Shown here: in pieces, positions 12,797 through 23,200 of the stretch
How positions within the stretch are numbered: the stretch's first letter is position 1
Layout of the letters: each line of letters opens with the position of its first letter
Source of the DNA: Branchiostoma floridae
Taxonomy: Eukaryota > Chordata > Leptocardii > Amphioxiformes > Branchiostomatidae
DNA: 64,000 nt
Assembly: GCF_000003815.2 (NCBI RefSeq)
Contig: NW_023365802.1
Span: 23,333-87,332, forward strand
Direction: 5' to 3'
The notes under the pieces: generated by a model
Databases searched by the model: none
The model's input: only the letters and a program-made list of their open reading frames with translations
What the model was told of the DNA's origin: nothing
Translations under genes and position numbers: made by a program

Positions 12797-13128
12797 TCAA
12801 TCTTGGTAGGGATCTTTGGTATTAATCCAATCGTCTGGCTGGTGTGAACAATACAGCCACCTTTCGGTAAGCAACTTCATAATGACGTAGGTTATTTCTA
12901 TTAACTTGTGCTTCTGAAGCACTATACTGTGTTTATAATCCTTTTGTTTGTAGTCATTGTCCCCTATTGTATTCATGTCACGTCTAAAACTATATACTTT
13001 AGTAATGGTAGCAAGCTTTGAGTTATCAAATGCCTTCATAAAATGCCGAACGTCCACTTTTTTGACAAAGTACGTTCTACACTCTAAATCTGTCAACACT
13101 TCGTAGATCTCGGAGGCCTTGACCTTAA
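12797..13128 (-). CDS. Candidate exon of an unrecognised gene
   Basis: On the minus strand an acceptor (GGGTTCTTAG|TT, AG at 13130-13129) opens a frame that stays open to 12797. It begins KVKASEIYEVLTDLECRT, then YFVKKVDVRHFMKAFDNSKL. A weak donor (AAA|GTATAT, GT at 12997-12996) would give a 131-nt exon; otherwise the frame runs on to the stop. The nucleotide block around EVLTDLECRTYFVK is almost repeated at the end of the window (63951-64000, + strand) as EVLKDLECRTCFVK, so a small gene or pseudogene family is likely. The first 40 residues look protein-like; the later residues less so. Function not recognised. It may be a pseudogene fragment. Confidence 0.4.
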
Positions 13129-13469
13129 CTAAGAACCCGTGTTAAACCAGTTGGAAAATGTATGACCTCTCATAACCTTCACCAGAATGGCTTGGTTATG
13201 TTTTAAGTCGAGACATGATGTTGTGTCTCTATATGGGGGTCAACAGCATATAACTAGAGTAGCTGTGAATGGACATTCACGATATTTGGTATTTAAGTAG
13301 CGGTTACAGAGACGAAGATCCTGTTAGAAAGTGATTTGCCTGGCCCTTTCCGTCGGCGCTGCAGCGAAGGAAACGAGTGTGTTTGTGTGTGTGTTTGCGT
13401 ACAAGATAACTCAAGACTTTGTGGATTGTTTTGCGTGTTTCGATAGTAATGAGGGAGTTGGTAAAATGA

Positions 13470-13620
13470 ATAGAACTAATGCTAAATCTTTGTCGTTGCA
13501 TTTAATACCAGACATGCTGAGGAAAGTCCATAAAAGTCTACGTATTTAGCTACCCTTCATGATAAAATCCTTCATGATAAAAATATATTTCTGGCTCCCC
13601 GTCTATTCAGGACTTAGCAT
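13470..13620 (+). repeat. Dispersed repeat block matching 320-480
   Basis: GAACTAATGCTAAATCTTTGTCG and AGGAAAGTCCAT correspond to the block at 320-400, and the CCGTCTATTCAG block follows in both. It marks the start of copy B of the repeat found at 1-1110. Confidence 0.6.
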
Positions 13621-13986
13621 ATACTTCATAATTTCGTACTCTTGGTGTTTGTAAACTTTTTACAAAAGAGCTGCAAAAGGTCAACTGAGTTAAAAACACC
13701 GTCACAAACTAGACCCTCCAGTTTGTTAACAAGGCAGGCAGCGCCCCCCTCCCCGTGGGTCATCGGTTTACCACACTCCAGACAGGCGGAATAGGAGAAC
13801 GATCAAGATCTTCTTTGAAAACACCCGTCGACACATCTTATCGCTTTATAATACATCTAGTATATAATCATGAACCCAGACTATTTTGTAGGGTATCAAC
13901 AAGCTGATGTTACTTTCCCTTCAAAACTGCAATAAATCTTATAAGAATCTGGTTTACAGAAACTACGGTGAAACAACAGACCGGTG

Positions 13987-15313
13987 TACCGAAAGAGCAA
14001 AAAGGAGCGAAAAGGAACGAAAAGGAGCGAAAAGGAACGAAAAGGAACGAAAAGGAGCGAAAAGGAACGAATAGGAACGAAAAGGAACAAAAACGAAAAT
14101 ATCGATAGCGCGAAAAGGAACGAAAAGGAAAGTACCAAAAGTGCGAAAAGGAACGAAAAGGAACGAAAAGGAACGAAGTATGAAGCAAAGTGAAATAAAA
14201 TCGATGGGAATATAAGGTAACGTTACTGCGATCGGCAAGTGCATTTGAACAGGACTTTATTTTTGCATTTTGCGGCTTGTTCCACGAAATTCCTAGAGCT
14301 CCAATGGTTCAACGGCGAATAGGCGGGAAAGTGCACGCGTGGAAATAGCTAAATACAAATCAAAGGCGATGGGCGGAGTCACGAATCAGTGCGTCCCGGG
14401 TTCCCACGCGGGCTGTCACAGATGAAATTCGTGTGTGTGTGTGTGTGTGAGGGGGGGGGGGGGGGTGCTGGTGGGGTATTGGTAAATTCCTCACGTTGGC
14501 ACCTTTCTTCTCGCCAAAATGATAAATGCTTATGGTACAGCAGGATGAAAGCTCATTGGTACACTTTATACATGTCTATCCTTTCACAGCTTTTCTTTAG
14601 TCGTGAACGGGCAAGGAGATATGTCTCCAGTCTCCAGAAAACCATGTTGTTGACCCTGTTGAAGGGAGCTGTCATGCTTGTGGGGCAGCAGTTTATTAGC
14701 AAATCATTCCAGACAGGACTTCTATTAGACGTAAACAATCGCAGGTCATATGCATGCGGCGCTCCCATCTTGGAAGAACAGAAGCCACCCAAATACAACT
14801 ACAACCCTACAATCTTGCCTCATTTTGATAATGTATATTAATCGATATTTATCCATCACCCACCAGTAACTGAATTTTAGACCATACTTTCTTATCTCAG
14901 TTCTGTTTCCTTGTATTTCGCTGATCTTTAGAGAATAATTCAGCCACACAAACACAACAGCCTAAAACAGCGCCGTAAACATTTGATATTGCCAATTTCT
15001 GAATAAGATAGGCTTCTAACGCCCGCAGTACCGCTTCCTTATATTCCCATTGATTTTATTTTAATTTGCTTCATACTTCGTTCCTTTTCGTTCCTTTTCG
15101 CACTTTCGGTAGCGAAAGTGCGAAAAGGAACGAAAAGGAAAGTACTGAAAGTGCGAAAAGGAACGAAAAGGAACGTTTGCTTCTATTCGTTCCTTTTCGC
15201 ACTTTCGTTACTTTCCTTTTCGTTCCTTTTCGTTCCTTTTCGCTCCTTTTCGTTCCTTTTCGTTCCTTTTCGCTCCTTTTCGTTCCTTTTCGTTCCTTTT
15301 CGCACTTTCGGTA
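13987..15313. mobile_element. Foldback-like element with minisatellite-filled inverted ends
   Basis: The element is bounded by TACCGAAAG (13987) and CTTTCGGTA (15313), perfect inverted ends with TA at both tips, consistent with a TA target duplication. Each arm is mainly an 11-bp tandem repeat (AAAAGGAACGA / AAAAGGAGCGA): about 13998-14175 on the left and its reverse complement at about 15075-15305 on the right. Inside the arms is a unique inverted pair (14176-14228 versus 15022-15080, both reading GAAGTATGAAGCAAA, TGGGAATATAAGG and TACTGCG from the outside in). The right arm contains an extra internal palindrome near 15110-15125. The 14230-15020 core has a 150-residue open frame without recognisable domains and a (GT)n/(G)n tract at 14432-14466. 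No transposase is visible. Confidence 0.7.
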
Positions 15314-15624
15314 GACCCCAACAGACCCCGCCGACATTTGCTTGGCGTCAGTCGCACAAGGCAATGGCTAGCTATATGTTGGGGCATCTCTCTGATGGAA
15401 GATTGCAGTTTTTAAACATGTTTGTATGATGCAACAAGTTTGCAACTTCTCAGTCCCTGAATATCGACATGCAATGCTACAGGGTTGTTTTAACTTACTA
15501 TGTAAAACTGGAAGGGAATTTTACTTTCTGCATTATCGCAATTTTACATAGAGGACTTTTAATATGTAGCCTGAAAACTTACATTGCAAGCTTTACCAAA
15601 GCGACTGGGGCAGTTGAACAGTCG

Positions 15625-15939
15625 GAACGTGTCATTGATGCCCCTAGTGATTCTTATCGTTCTTGCAGCTATCATTGATTTTCCTGCAATATTGCCTTGA
15701 ACTGCTAAGAGGCAGTACATACAGGAATCCTGATATTCTAAAACAGGTATTTTCGTCAAATACGTATGAACTCATTGTGATAGTGATTCAGTTGTCATCT
15801 TTTTGGTAGCTTAATTATAATTACTGTCCTCGATGTTATATGATTTGTATGGAAAATAATAACGTTTCGTTTCTTCAATTTTCTTGTGTGTGGTTTGATT
15901 TATCATTTTCAAGATTAAACACTAACATTGAAAGCTTAA
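15625..15939 (+). repeat. Dispersed repeat copy B (left of the insertion)
   Basis: Homologous to 714-1025. Continues at 16814-16920 after the inserted element. Confidence 0.7.
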
Positions 15940-16809
15940 CCCTCAAACACCCGAGTGGGGTCCATTTGGACCCCAGGCGTACATTTTGAAGTACCATTTG
16001 AACATATCTGATCTGAAGAAAAATTCCTTCCGTGACTTTGTCAGTCAATATCTTCTATACCTTCTCCGAAGTTTTTACGAAGTTTGAGACTTACTCCTTA
16101 ACTACTTATTGCATGACCACCAAACTTTCAGAGGATAATAAACATGTAAAACTAAATCCTCATTAAAACTTCTGTGACATTTCCATATAATATGACGACA
16201 TTATGACGTCATTTAGCTAATAATGGCGGCCATCTTGGATTTTGACTAATGACGTCATGAAATTAGCATAAATTATCAATTTTGAATCATTAAAATAACA
16301 TTAAATTTCACAGAAAATTTCATTTGTTAGAAAATAAGGGTAGTTTACCAAAAAAACATTGTTTAAATCAAAATTGACAAATTTTGGCAAAAATATGCCT
16401 TTTAAAATTCCGTTGCCATGGCAACCAAAAAATGATCAACTTACTTTTTTTGCTTAAAAATGTTTGCTAACAATATTTTGTGATATATACCAAGTTTCGT
16501 AGCTTTAGCGCTAGCCGCTCATGAGTTATGCGGCATAAAAGTTGCTGAAGGCCTCAAAATTCCCCTCTCTGGTCAGAATAGGTTTAGTGCAAATGTGATC
16601 CTTCTGATCTTTTGCATAAATTATGATGGTGAGCTGGAATTGGCAACACTTTAAAATCTCAAAATATTCTTCTTACATTGACGAAGCAATGTATGCACAA
16701 TGATCCCCTATAAGAATTGGAACTGAGATTTTATGAACAAAACATTTTGGGGTCCGTTTGGACCCCACTCGGTCATTTTAGTCGCAAAATAAGGTCGGGT
16801 GCTTGAGGG
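15940..16809. mobile_element. piggyBac-type nonautonomous element (870 bp)
   Basis: Flanked by TTAA at 15936-15939 and 16810-16813. The ends are CCCTCAAACACCCGAG and, inverted, CCCTCAAGCACCCGA. A subterminal pair GAGTGGGGTCCATTTGGACC / GAGTGGGGTCCAAACGGACC follows. TTAA duplication with CCC-starting termini is the hallmark of the piggyBac superfamily. The paralogous sequence near 1022 has a single TTAA and no insert, which directly shows insertion at TTAA. The interior is AT-rich, has two TGACGTCA palindromes and no transposase frame. A diverged relative of the interior lies at 22640-23130. Confidence 0.85.
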
Positions 16810-16813
16810 TTAA

Positions 16814-16920
16814 CAATGGTCATTGGGGCATGACGAAATGATTTGCGACATAATACACTGAATTACGACATTTTGCAGTTGTGGTAAACGATGCTAGGTG
16901 ACGCTTTCGGTTCGTAAGAA
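16814..16920 (+). repeat. Dispersed repeat copy B (right of the insertion)
   Basis: CAATGGTCATTGGGGCATGA and GATGCTAGGTGACGCTTTCG match 1026-1095, completing the copy interrupted by the TTAA element. It contains a short extra piece (GCGACATAATACACTGAATT) absent from copy A. Confidence 0.7.
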
Positions 16921-17094
16921 CGTCGCTTCTTACACAAAAGACATGATGAACCATGTCGACTCTTTTAACACTGCTTTATCCAAAATGAGGCAAGGGAAGA
17001 AGGCACTTTCTTTCCGACAAAAAATCCACTAGCTATAATTACTCACGTTAAAATCAAAGTACCTAGAGTACCATCAGAAAGATGGGCACCCAAA

Positions 17095-17420
17095 CAACAC
17101 ACCCATACACGCACGAGCACGCGCGCACACACATATACGGGCACACGTGCACTTACACACACAGGGGTGCACAAAGCAGCTAAAAGTTATCCCCACAGAA
17201 ATGAATTTGTCTTGTAAACACAATCCAATTACAGATACCCGTCTGTTCTTGATTGTGAAGGCTTTAATCCAAACTGTTCATGGAGATGGAGATGACAAAT
17301 CATTTAGTTTTTTTGTAGTACTTGTATTTCAATCTTTCCCAATAAGTTGTTGACCTTCGGTATAACCAGAACAAAAGCTGTGCTAACCTTGACGTCATCA
17401 ATGGTGATATATGGTTATAT
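17095..17420 (+). repeat. (CA)n tract plus segment inverted at 63170-63420
   Basis: 17095-17165 is an interrupted CA repeat. 17225-17420 (CAGATACCCGTCTGTTCTTG, GTTGTTGACCTTCGGTATA, GACGTCATCAATGGTGATAT) matches the reverse complement of 63170-63375. The CA repeat is matched by a GT repeat at 63440-63560, so tract and flank were duplicated together. Confidence 0.75.
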
Positions 17421-17618
17421 GACTATTCCTGCAATACGGAACCTTTATAAATTCACACTACACTAATCGTACATTATGTGCAGTTTCTTTGTTTGTCGGT
17501 ATATTGTATGTGTGTTGCTAAGACGTTGCTTTGGCATAGCAGAAAGATTTTAACACTTCTTACACGACGATTTGCCTAACTTAATCCAATTAACAAGTCT
17601 TCAGGGTGAGAGGACGAC

Positions 17619-17900
17619 GGGCACAACCCGCCGTACGTGCAAATACGTGCTGTCTACATGCCAAAACATGGGTAATATTTTGGGATCCGTAATTGGTAAG
17701 TACCAACTCCGTAGGAACTCGTATGGTATCCGACGGGTTTTGGAGCACGCAGACGCCGTAGAACTTCACGTGTAACTTTGTGTGCCATCGGGCTGCGGAT
17801 TCACCCGCCCTGTACAGCCTGAACATTTTCAGAAATACGTGGCGAACGTGGCCTCCCCAAAAAACCTACGGACAAATTGCGCGTACGGCGGGTTGTGCCC
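17619..17900. mobile_element. Short inverted-repeat element (MITE-like, 282 bp)
   Basis: Begins GGGCACAACCCGCCGTACGT and ends with the inverted counterpart (reverse complement GGGCACAACCCGCCGTACGC), 19 of 20 bases identical. There is no transposase, and a target duplication could not be identified with confidence. An internal palindromic region around GCAGACGCCGTAGAA is present. Confidence 0.65.
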
Positions 17901-18229
17901 TTAGCTTAAGTCCTGAAGTAAGAGAGCTAATATGTGCGGGCCCTGGCAACATAATAGATACAGGTTTGTGTCACTGCGACTTCATTCACATGACGTTAGG
18001 AAAAACGAAGTCTCCTTACTTCTGACTGTTAGTCTGCAAAGGTGATCTAAGGGTTGCCTTTTGTTCTTATTTTGAGTTTATGTGGTCCCGTTATACTGTA
18101 TGATACGGATAAAAAATTATCTTAACATGGAACACCAGATCATCGCTCATTTACGTCATAATATACTAAAAAGCAGACTACCTAGTTACAAGTAAAACCC
18201 CAAAACGACTTGCATGTGGTCCACAAACT

Positions 18230-18690
18230 GTAATTTATTTAACAAGAATACAAGAGTACTTATACGCTAATTAAAAAATTCAGAATATGCTTCAGAATAT
18301 GTCGAGTTTGCATATCAGCTTCTTCGCTTGTTCCAATGATGGTCTTACAGATCGCATCGAAAGTTGTTGGCCATACGCATTGGTGAAAATTCACATTCAT
18401 ATAAATCCAGTCACAATTACCTTCATGTTGTCTACGCTATACTGTTAGATAATGCATGAATGTTATGTTATCTTTACTTACTACATTTCTATAGAAAGAT
18501 CAATTATACTAAAAGACGAGAATAGACTTTTCTAATGTGATATTCGTCTTGCCAAAACTGTTCTAAGGTGGTCTTCGGTTATAACGTGTTATAAACTATG
18601 GCTAGTATATTCTTCTTGACTAATGATAATCTGTAGAATAGGATAAATGTTCTGAAAGATCCAAGTGTATTTGTTTTCTGACTTTTGACA
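18230..18690 (-). repeat. Inverted paralogue of 10430-11120
   Basis: Reverse complement of this stretch follows 10430-11120 in the same block order (see that entry). No copy of the cysteine-rich peptide exons could be found beside it. Confidence 0.65.
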
Positions 18691-18699
18691 CCCTCTAAA

Positions 18700-20170
18700 A
18701 ACGGCCTAACTTTTGCTACCCCTGAGCATATTGTCCTTATTAGAAGTTTGTTCCGATTTTGTACATGTTTTTAAATGTGTAGCACTGGTTATATCTTATG
18801 TGAATTTTATTGTCCAGAATAAGCAAAAAAAATGAATGCCAGAACCTTAATAATAATAATTGTCCAGAATAAATGCTGTAGTTCTTTTCAAGCAAGTACA
18901 ATGTAGGGACTAAAGAGTGGGATCCGTTTTTCCGTATAAAGAATGAAATTGACTTGAATATTTATCTTTGTCTCTTCTAACATTCAAATGAAAATTTTGG
19001 GCTGTATTCTTTTCGTTTATTCCATACAATTTTCCTTCAGCCAAGTATCACGATTTTACTTCCTACAGTGTAGAGCTCTACTACAGTTTGTTTTTGGACC
19101 ATTTTCTCCCTCAACCCACCATATATTTTTTTGGTACCGACAACAGGTCATGGCCTCTTTCTCTTCTTTCATCAGACTTCGATGTTGTGGCGTCTTATGA
19201 GAATCCATCGTGCAATGTTTTCCAAATAATATGATACAAGTAGCTTCAAATAGTTGGTCGTTGAAGGGGAAACGTCACTTCAATGATTTGGGACTGTTGT
19301 AATGTCAACCATTTTTCTCTTTCGACATTTATTTTTTCATACATTAAAAAGATTGAGATACCAGTAAGATAGTTAAAACTACATTACTGATATTTAAAAA
19401 AATTGTATGTGTTTTCTTTATCATTGCACCGCGAAACTCGATGAGGCCTGTACTTAACCCTGAAAACCTACTTCAAAACCTTAAACAGGTATATTTTTTT
19501 AATCTAAACAAACGTTTTCTTTTGTAAGAAAAATCTTTCAAGCTCACTGCTTTCAACAGCACTAGCTAATTTATGAGCTATGCTTGAAAACAATGTCATT
19601 CATCTCATGCAATCTATTATCCAACCATGTTGTTAAGCCACTATAGTGTGCAGACAGATGGTACAAAATGTACCGCATCTATCTTAGGAAATCAGAAAAG
19701 GATGCCATATTCCATAAAGGAGGGACGAAAGTAGACAAATATTTGCTAAGTGTAGATATGATATAGGCCACAGGGACCTTGTTGCGATAGTTTTCATATG
19801 AAAAACATGTACTACAGAGAAGATGGTTACCGGGAAACAGTAAGCTAAACAGGTGAAAAGTAGGCAAGCAAATTAGATTTTAATACAACGGGTTCGTCCG
19901 TTCTTCACATCTCCAACCTGCAACACGGAGAAAAAACAAATATCAAGTCATTACAATCTGCTTATGTATACTACAAATTAGTACAACTAGACATAAGATC
20001 GTAAAAGTACGGAATCGTAAATATGCCTTGTTTTTACGAAATACTGAAAACTTCCACATCTGTAAATCATATTTTGCTAGATACATATCACTGCCAATAG
20101 CTATTTTGTATAGATAAGTCCTAAATTCTTAAAACAGCTACTTGACCATACATTCATAGTGCATTACCAA
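18700..20170. other. No gene seen; 3' flank of the lectin gene
   Basis: AT-rich noncoding sequence. On the minus strand an ATTAAA at about 19877-19882, roughly 290 bp after the lectin stop codon, is a possible poly(A) signal. Confidence 0.4.
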
Positions 20171-20226
20171 TCATTCTCTATAGTCGTCCATCCAGTCTTC
20201 AATGCTTTCGTCAAGAAACCCACGAG
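20171..20226 (-). CDS. Exon 8 (last coding exon) of the fucolectin gene
   Basis: Acceptor TTTTGTTTTCCAG|CT. The exon encodes ARGFLDESIEDWMDDYRE and TGA, a strongly acidic C-terminus. The split codon joins exactly to the phase-1 end of exon 7, which supports the model down to the stop. Confidence 0.8.
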
Positions 20227-23200
20227 CTGGAAAACAAAAGATATGTGTTTGTTAGTTTGCATATCTCACATAAAATCGCCCCATGGCGTAAGACGTTAGG
20301 TATGGACTGAACAGTACAGGTTGCACATTCGGACAGATTCATTATGCAATATTGCTCCGGCCTTCTTCTTAATATATGTAAGCAAGTTTTGAAATAACCA
20401 ATAACTGCAAGAACTCTACATTACTATTATACTTACTTTTTCTGGTAATTTTTCCTACATTATATATGCGATTAACACCAACAGTCATTGTTATTTATGG
20501 AAGTTTATATAGATTTGTAGCTAACGTTTGTTTACCGGATTCATCTTTCTCATCCGGCTCCGGACAGGTCCACAGTTCGTCTTGATCCTTGATGGGTGGC
20601 TGTTCTCCTTTCTCTCCACAGATCACCTTGTAGCACGACGCTTCGTTCTGGTCACAGATGCAGTTTTGTCCTTTCTCATCTGATACCCAGCTGTCTCCCT
20701 CCTGTGTAGACACATCTGTACGTTATATGTACCTATAAGCACCAATCATGGACAGACTAGAAGATAGCAACGATGGGTTACAAAATTTGTATGAAAAGAA
20801 TATTGCACTGACAAAAAACAAAACCGGATAGAAATTGCGCAAGAAAATGATGAAAGAAAACATGACTAACATTTTTGAAACAAGGGATTATGTAAACAGT
20901 ACATTGATTATTCCTGTCTACTCCCTATTGAGTAATTCTAGTGAGTAGTAATTTGCTTCATTTACATGTATAAGGTATTAGGTATATACATTTAATGCCG
21001 TATAATTTTATACACTAACCTTATGGTCTCCACAGCCCTGGACTCCTGTACCTCGCACTTCGGATGTCCTCTTTCTGGTTGCAAAACCTGAAAAATAAAA
21101 TTTCTTGCCTGTTTATCTGTTTTGGTCTCTTTGTCCCTCCCTCCCCCTCTCTGTCTCTCTCTCTCTATTTTTCTGTCTGTCTGTCTATCTCTCTGCATTT
21201 CTGTCTCTGTCTCTCTCTCTCTGTCCGTTTCAACCTTGGAAATATCCATAATGATTGAGAACTTTACGAAAACATACCTGGATAGACTTCGACTTCGCAA
21301 ACAGTCAGCACACGGCCGTGTCCAGGCAGTCGGATTCCCACATATCGTCCTATCAGTCCGTTGCAATCGATGACAGCCCTGTTCGTGCCAGCGGGGATGA
21401 CGTGATGTCCGCCGCAGCGTGGGTTGTGGTCTACGCGTTCGTCGTCTCCAACGTGGACGGTGAAGCCGTTGAGTCGCTCTCCGCAACAGTCGGCGCGGTT
21501 GATGACGACCACCCACTTGGCTTGGCCCCGCACACCATTGATTTCCACCCGCAACCAAGGGTTTGTCTGTGCCGGAGTGTGAGTGCAGCACTGACTACCC
21601 CAGTTCGGGGCCCTGCAACCGTCAGTTGCTCGGGAGGCATACCCGTTATATGCGACCCCTGACTGGACCGTTGGTTTTCCCAGCGCCGCGTTTTCAGCTT
21701 TAAGACAATAAAACAGGACAAAGTGGATCAAACAAAGCGGAAATAAACACGCTTAAACAAAATTATGGTCAGTTTATAGAATCCAGTTAAACTTTTGGAC
21801 AGTCTTGTGTTCTGAGCAATCGGGATTTCTAAAAGCTAGTAATAATCTAAAAGCTAGTGATAATTGTATCTGGTTACTCACTTTTATAAACCTCCACTTC
21901 GCACAGCGTCAGGATTCGATTCTTCCCCGGCAGTCTGATGCCCACGTACCGGCCATACAACAAGGGACAGTCGACAACACGTTCGGTATCAGTCGGGTGG
22001 AAGCGGTAATGCCTATATCCACACCTCGTGTTCCTCTCCATGTCAGTGTATTTCCCAACGTAGACCTCGAAGGGCGTGATCCGTTCAGAGCAGCAGTCAC
22101 GGCGGTTGACGATGGCGACGTGGTGGACATAAACATCCCTTCCCAAATCGACATACCACCACGGGTCGTTTTCTGGCTTTGTAGCTGTGCAGGAACTGTG
22201 TCCCCAGAGGGGGCTTCTGTTTCCGTCGACAGCCCGAGCGGGGTTTCCTCCCCAGCCCACACTAGACTGAAACGCAGGTCTTCCTGATGCAATGTTTGGG
22301 CCAGTAGCGTCAGCTGTAAATAGCGTTTGTGGAAACGGTTTTATTTTGATATTAAGTGTCTGATATTTTGAGATACAGAGAGATCAGAGTTCACGAAAGA
22401 GAACGCAAAATGAAACATCATGACGAGCTTTCTAAACTAACGTAGTATGTCAATATATTGCAATATTTGGATGCTGGGGCCGGCTACTGAAGGACTCCAA
22501 TCGTTTCGTGTGACACGTGGCATAGCCCCCAATTTCTCAGTGCCGGGAACGAGCTGTGCTGTTCAGCCTGTCATGCACCGGTAAGTAACATTGGACAGAA
22601 TGAGTTCGGATACACTCAAATCCAGGCCGTTATTTTGGCGGTATCGGCAACCGCATTGACGTAGCAATGACGTCATATGTCTGCCATCTTGGGTCGGCTA
22701 TATTGAGTTTTCTAAAAAAATACTTTCTTTCTACATTTCAGTACAGAATCCAACTAGAATGTACTAAAGACGTTCATATTAACATTTTCTTAGAATATAA
22801 AAGGCATTGAATGAATTGAGGTGAAAATAAACTTAATATACCGTCGCTTATGATTTGGTTCGCCATCTTTTATGTTGACCAAATGACGTCATAAAATAAG
22901 CATATATTATGAAAATTTAATGATAAATGTAACATGAAATTACATAATATAGTTTATAATATAGGAAGACAAGTGTTGTTAAAAAAAACATTGAAAACAT
23001 CCAAAATTAGTTGATTTGGTGAAATATTTGTCCGAAACCGGTTTCCATGGCAACACAAAAAATTACAGACTTACTTTATCATTCCAGAATAGCTCCCAAC
23101 TACATTTTATAAAGAGTTACAACGTTTGGTAGCCTTTGCACACGGCACTTACGATGCACTACAAAAGCATTCCAGTGGTACAATCTACTTATCAAAATTT

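Noticed and set aside
13984-14193. Lys/Glu-rich frames (KERKGTKRSEKE)
   Set aside because: Translation of the 11-bp repeat in the foldback-like arm.
14389-14841. 150-codon plus-strand frame inside the foldback-like core
   Set aside because: Starts through a (GT)n/(G)n tract and has no recognisable domain; could be chance.
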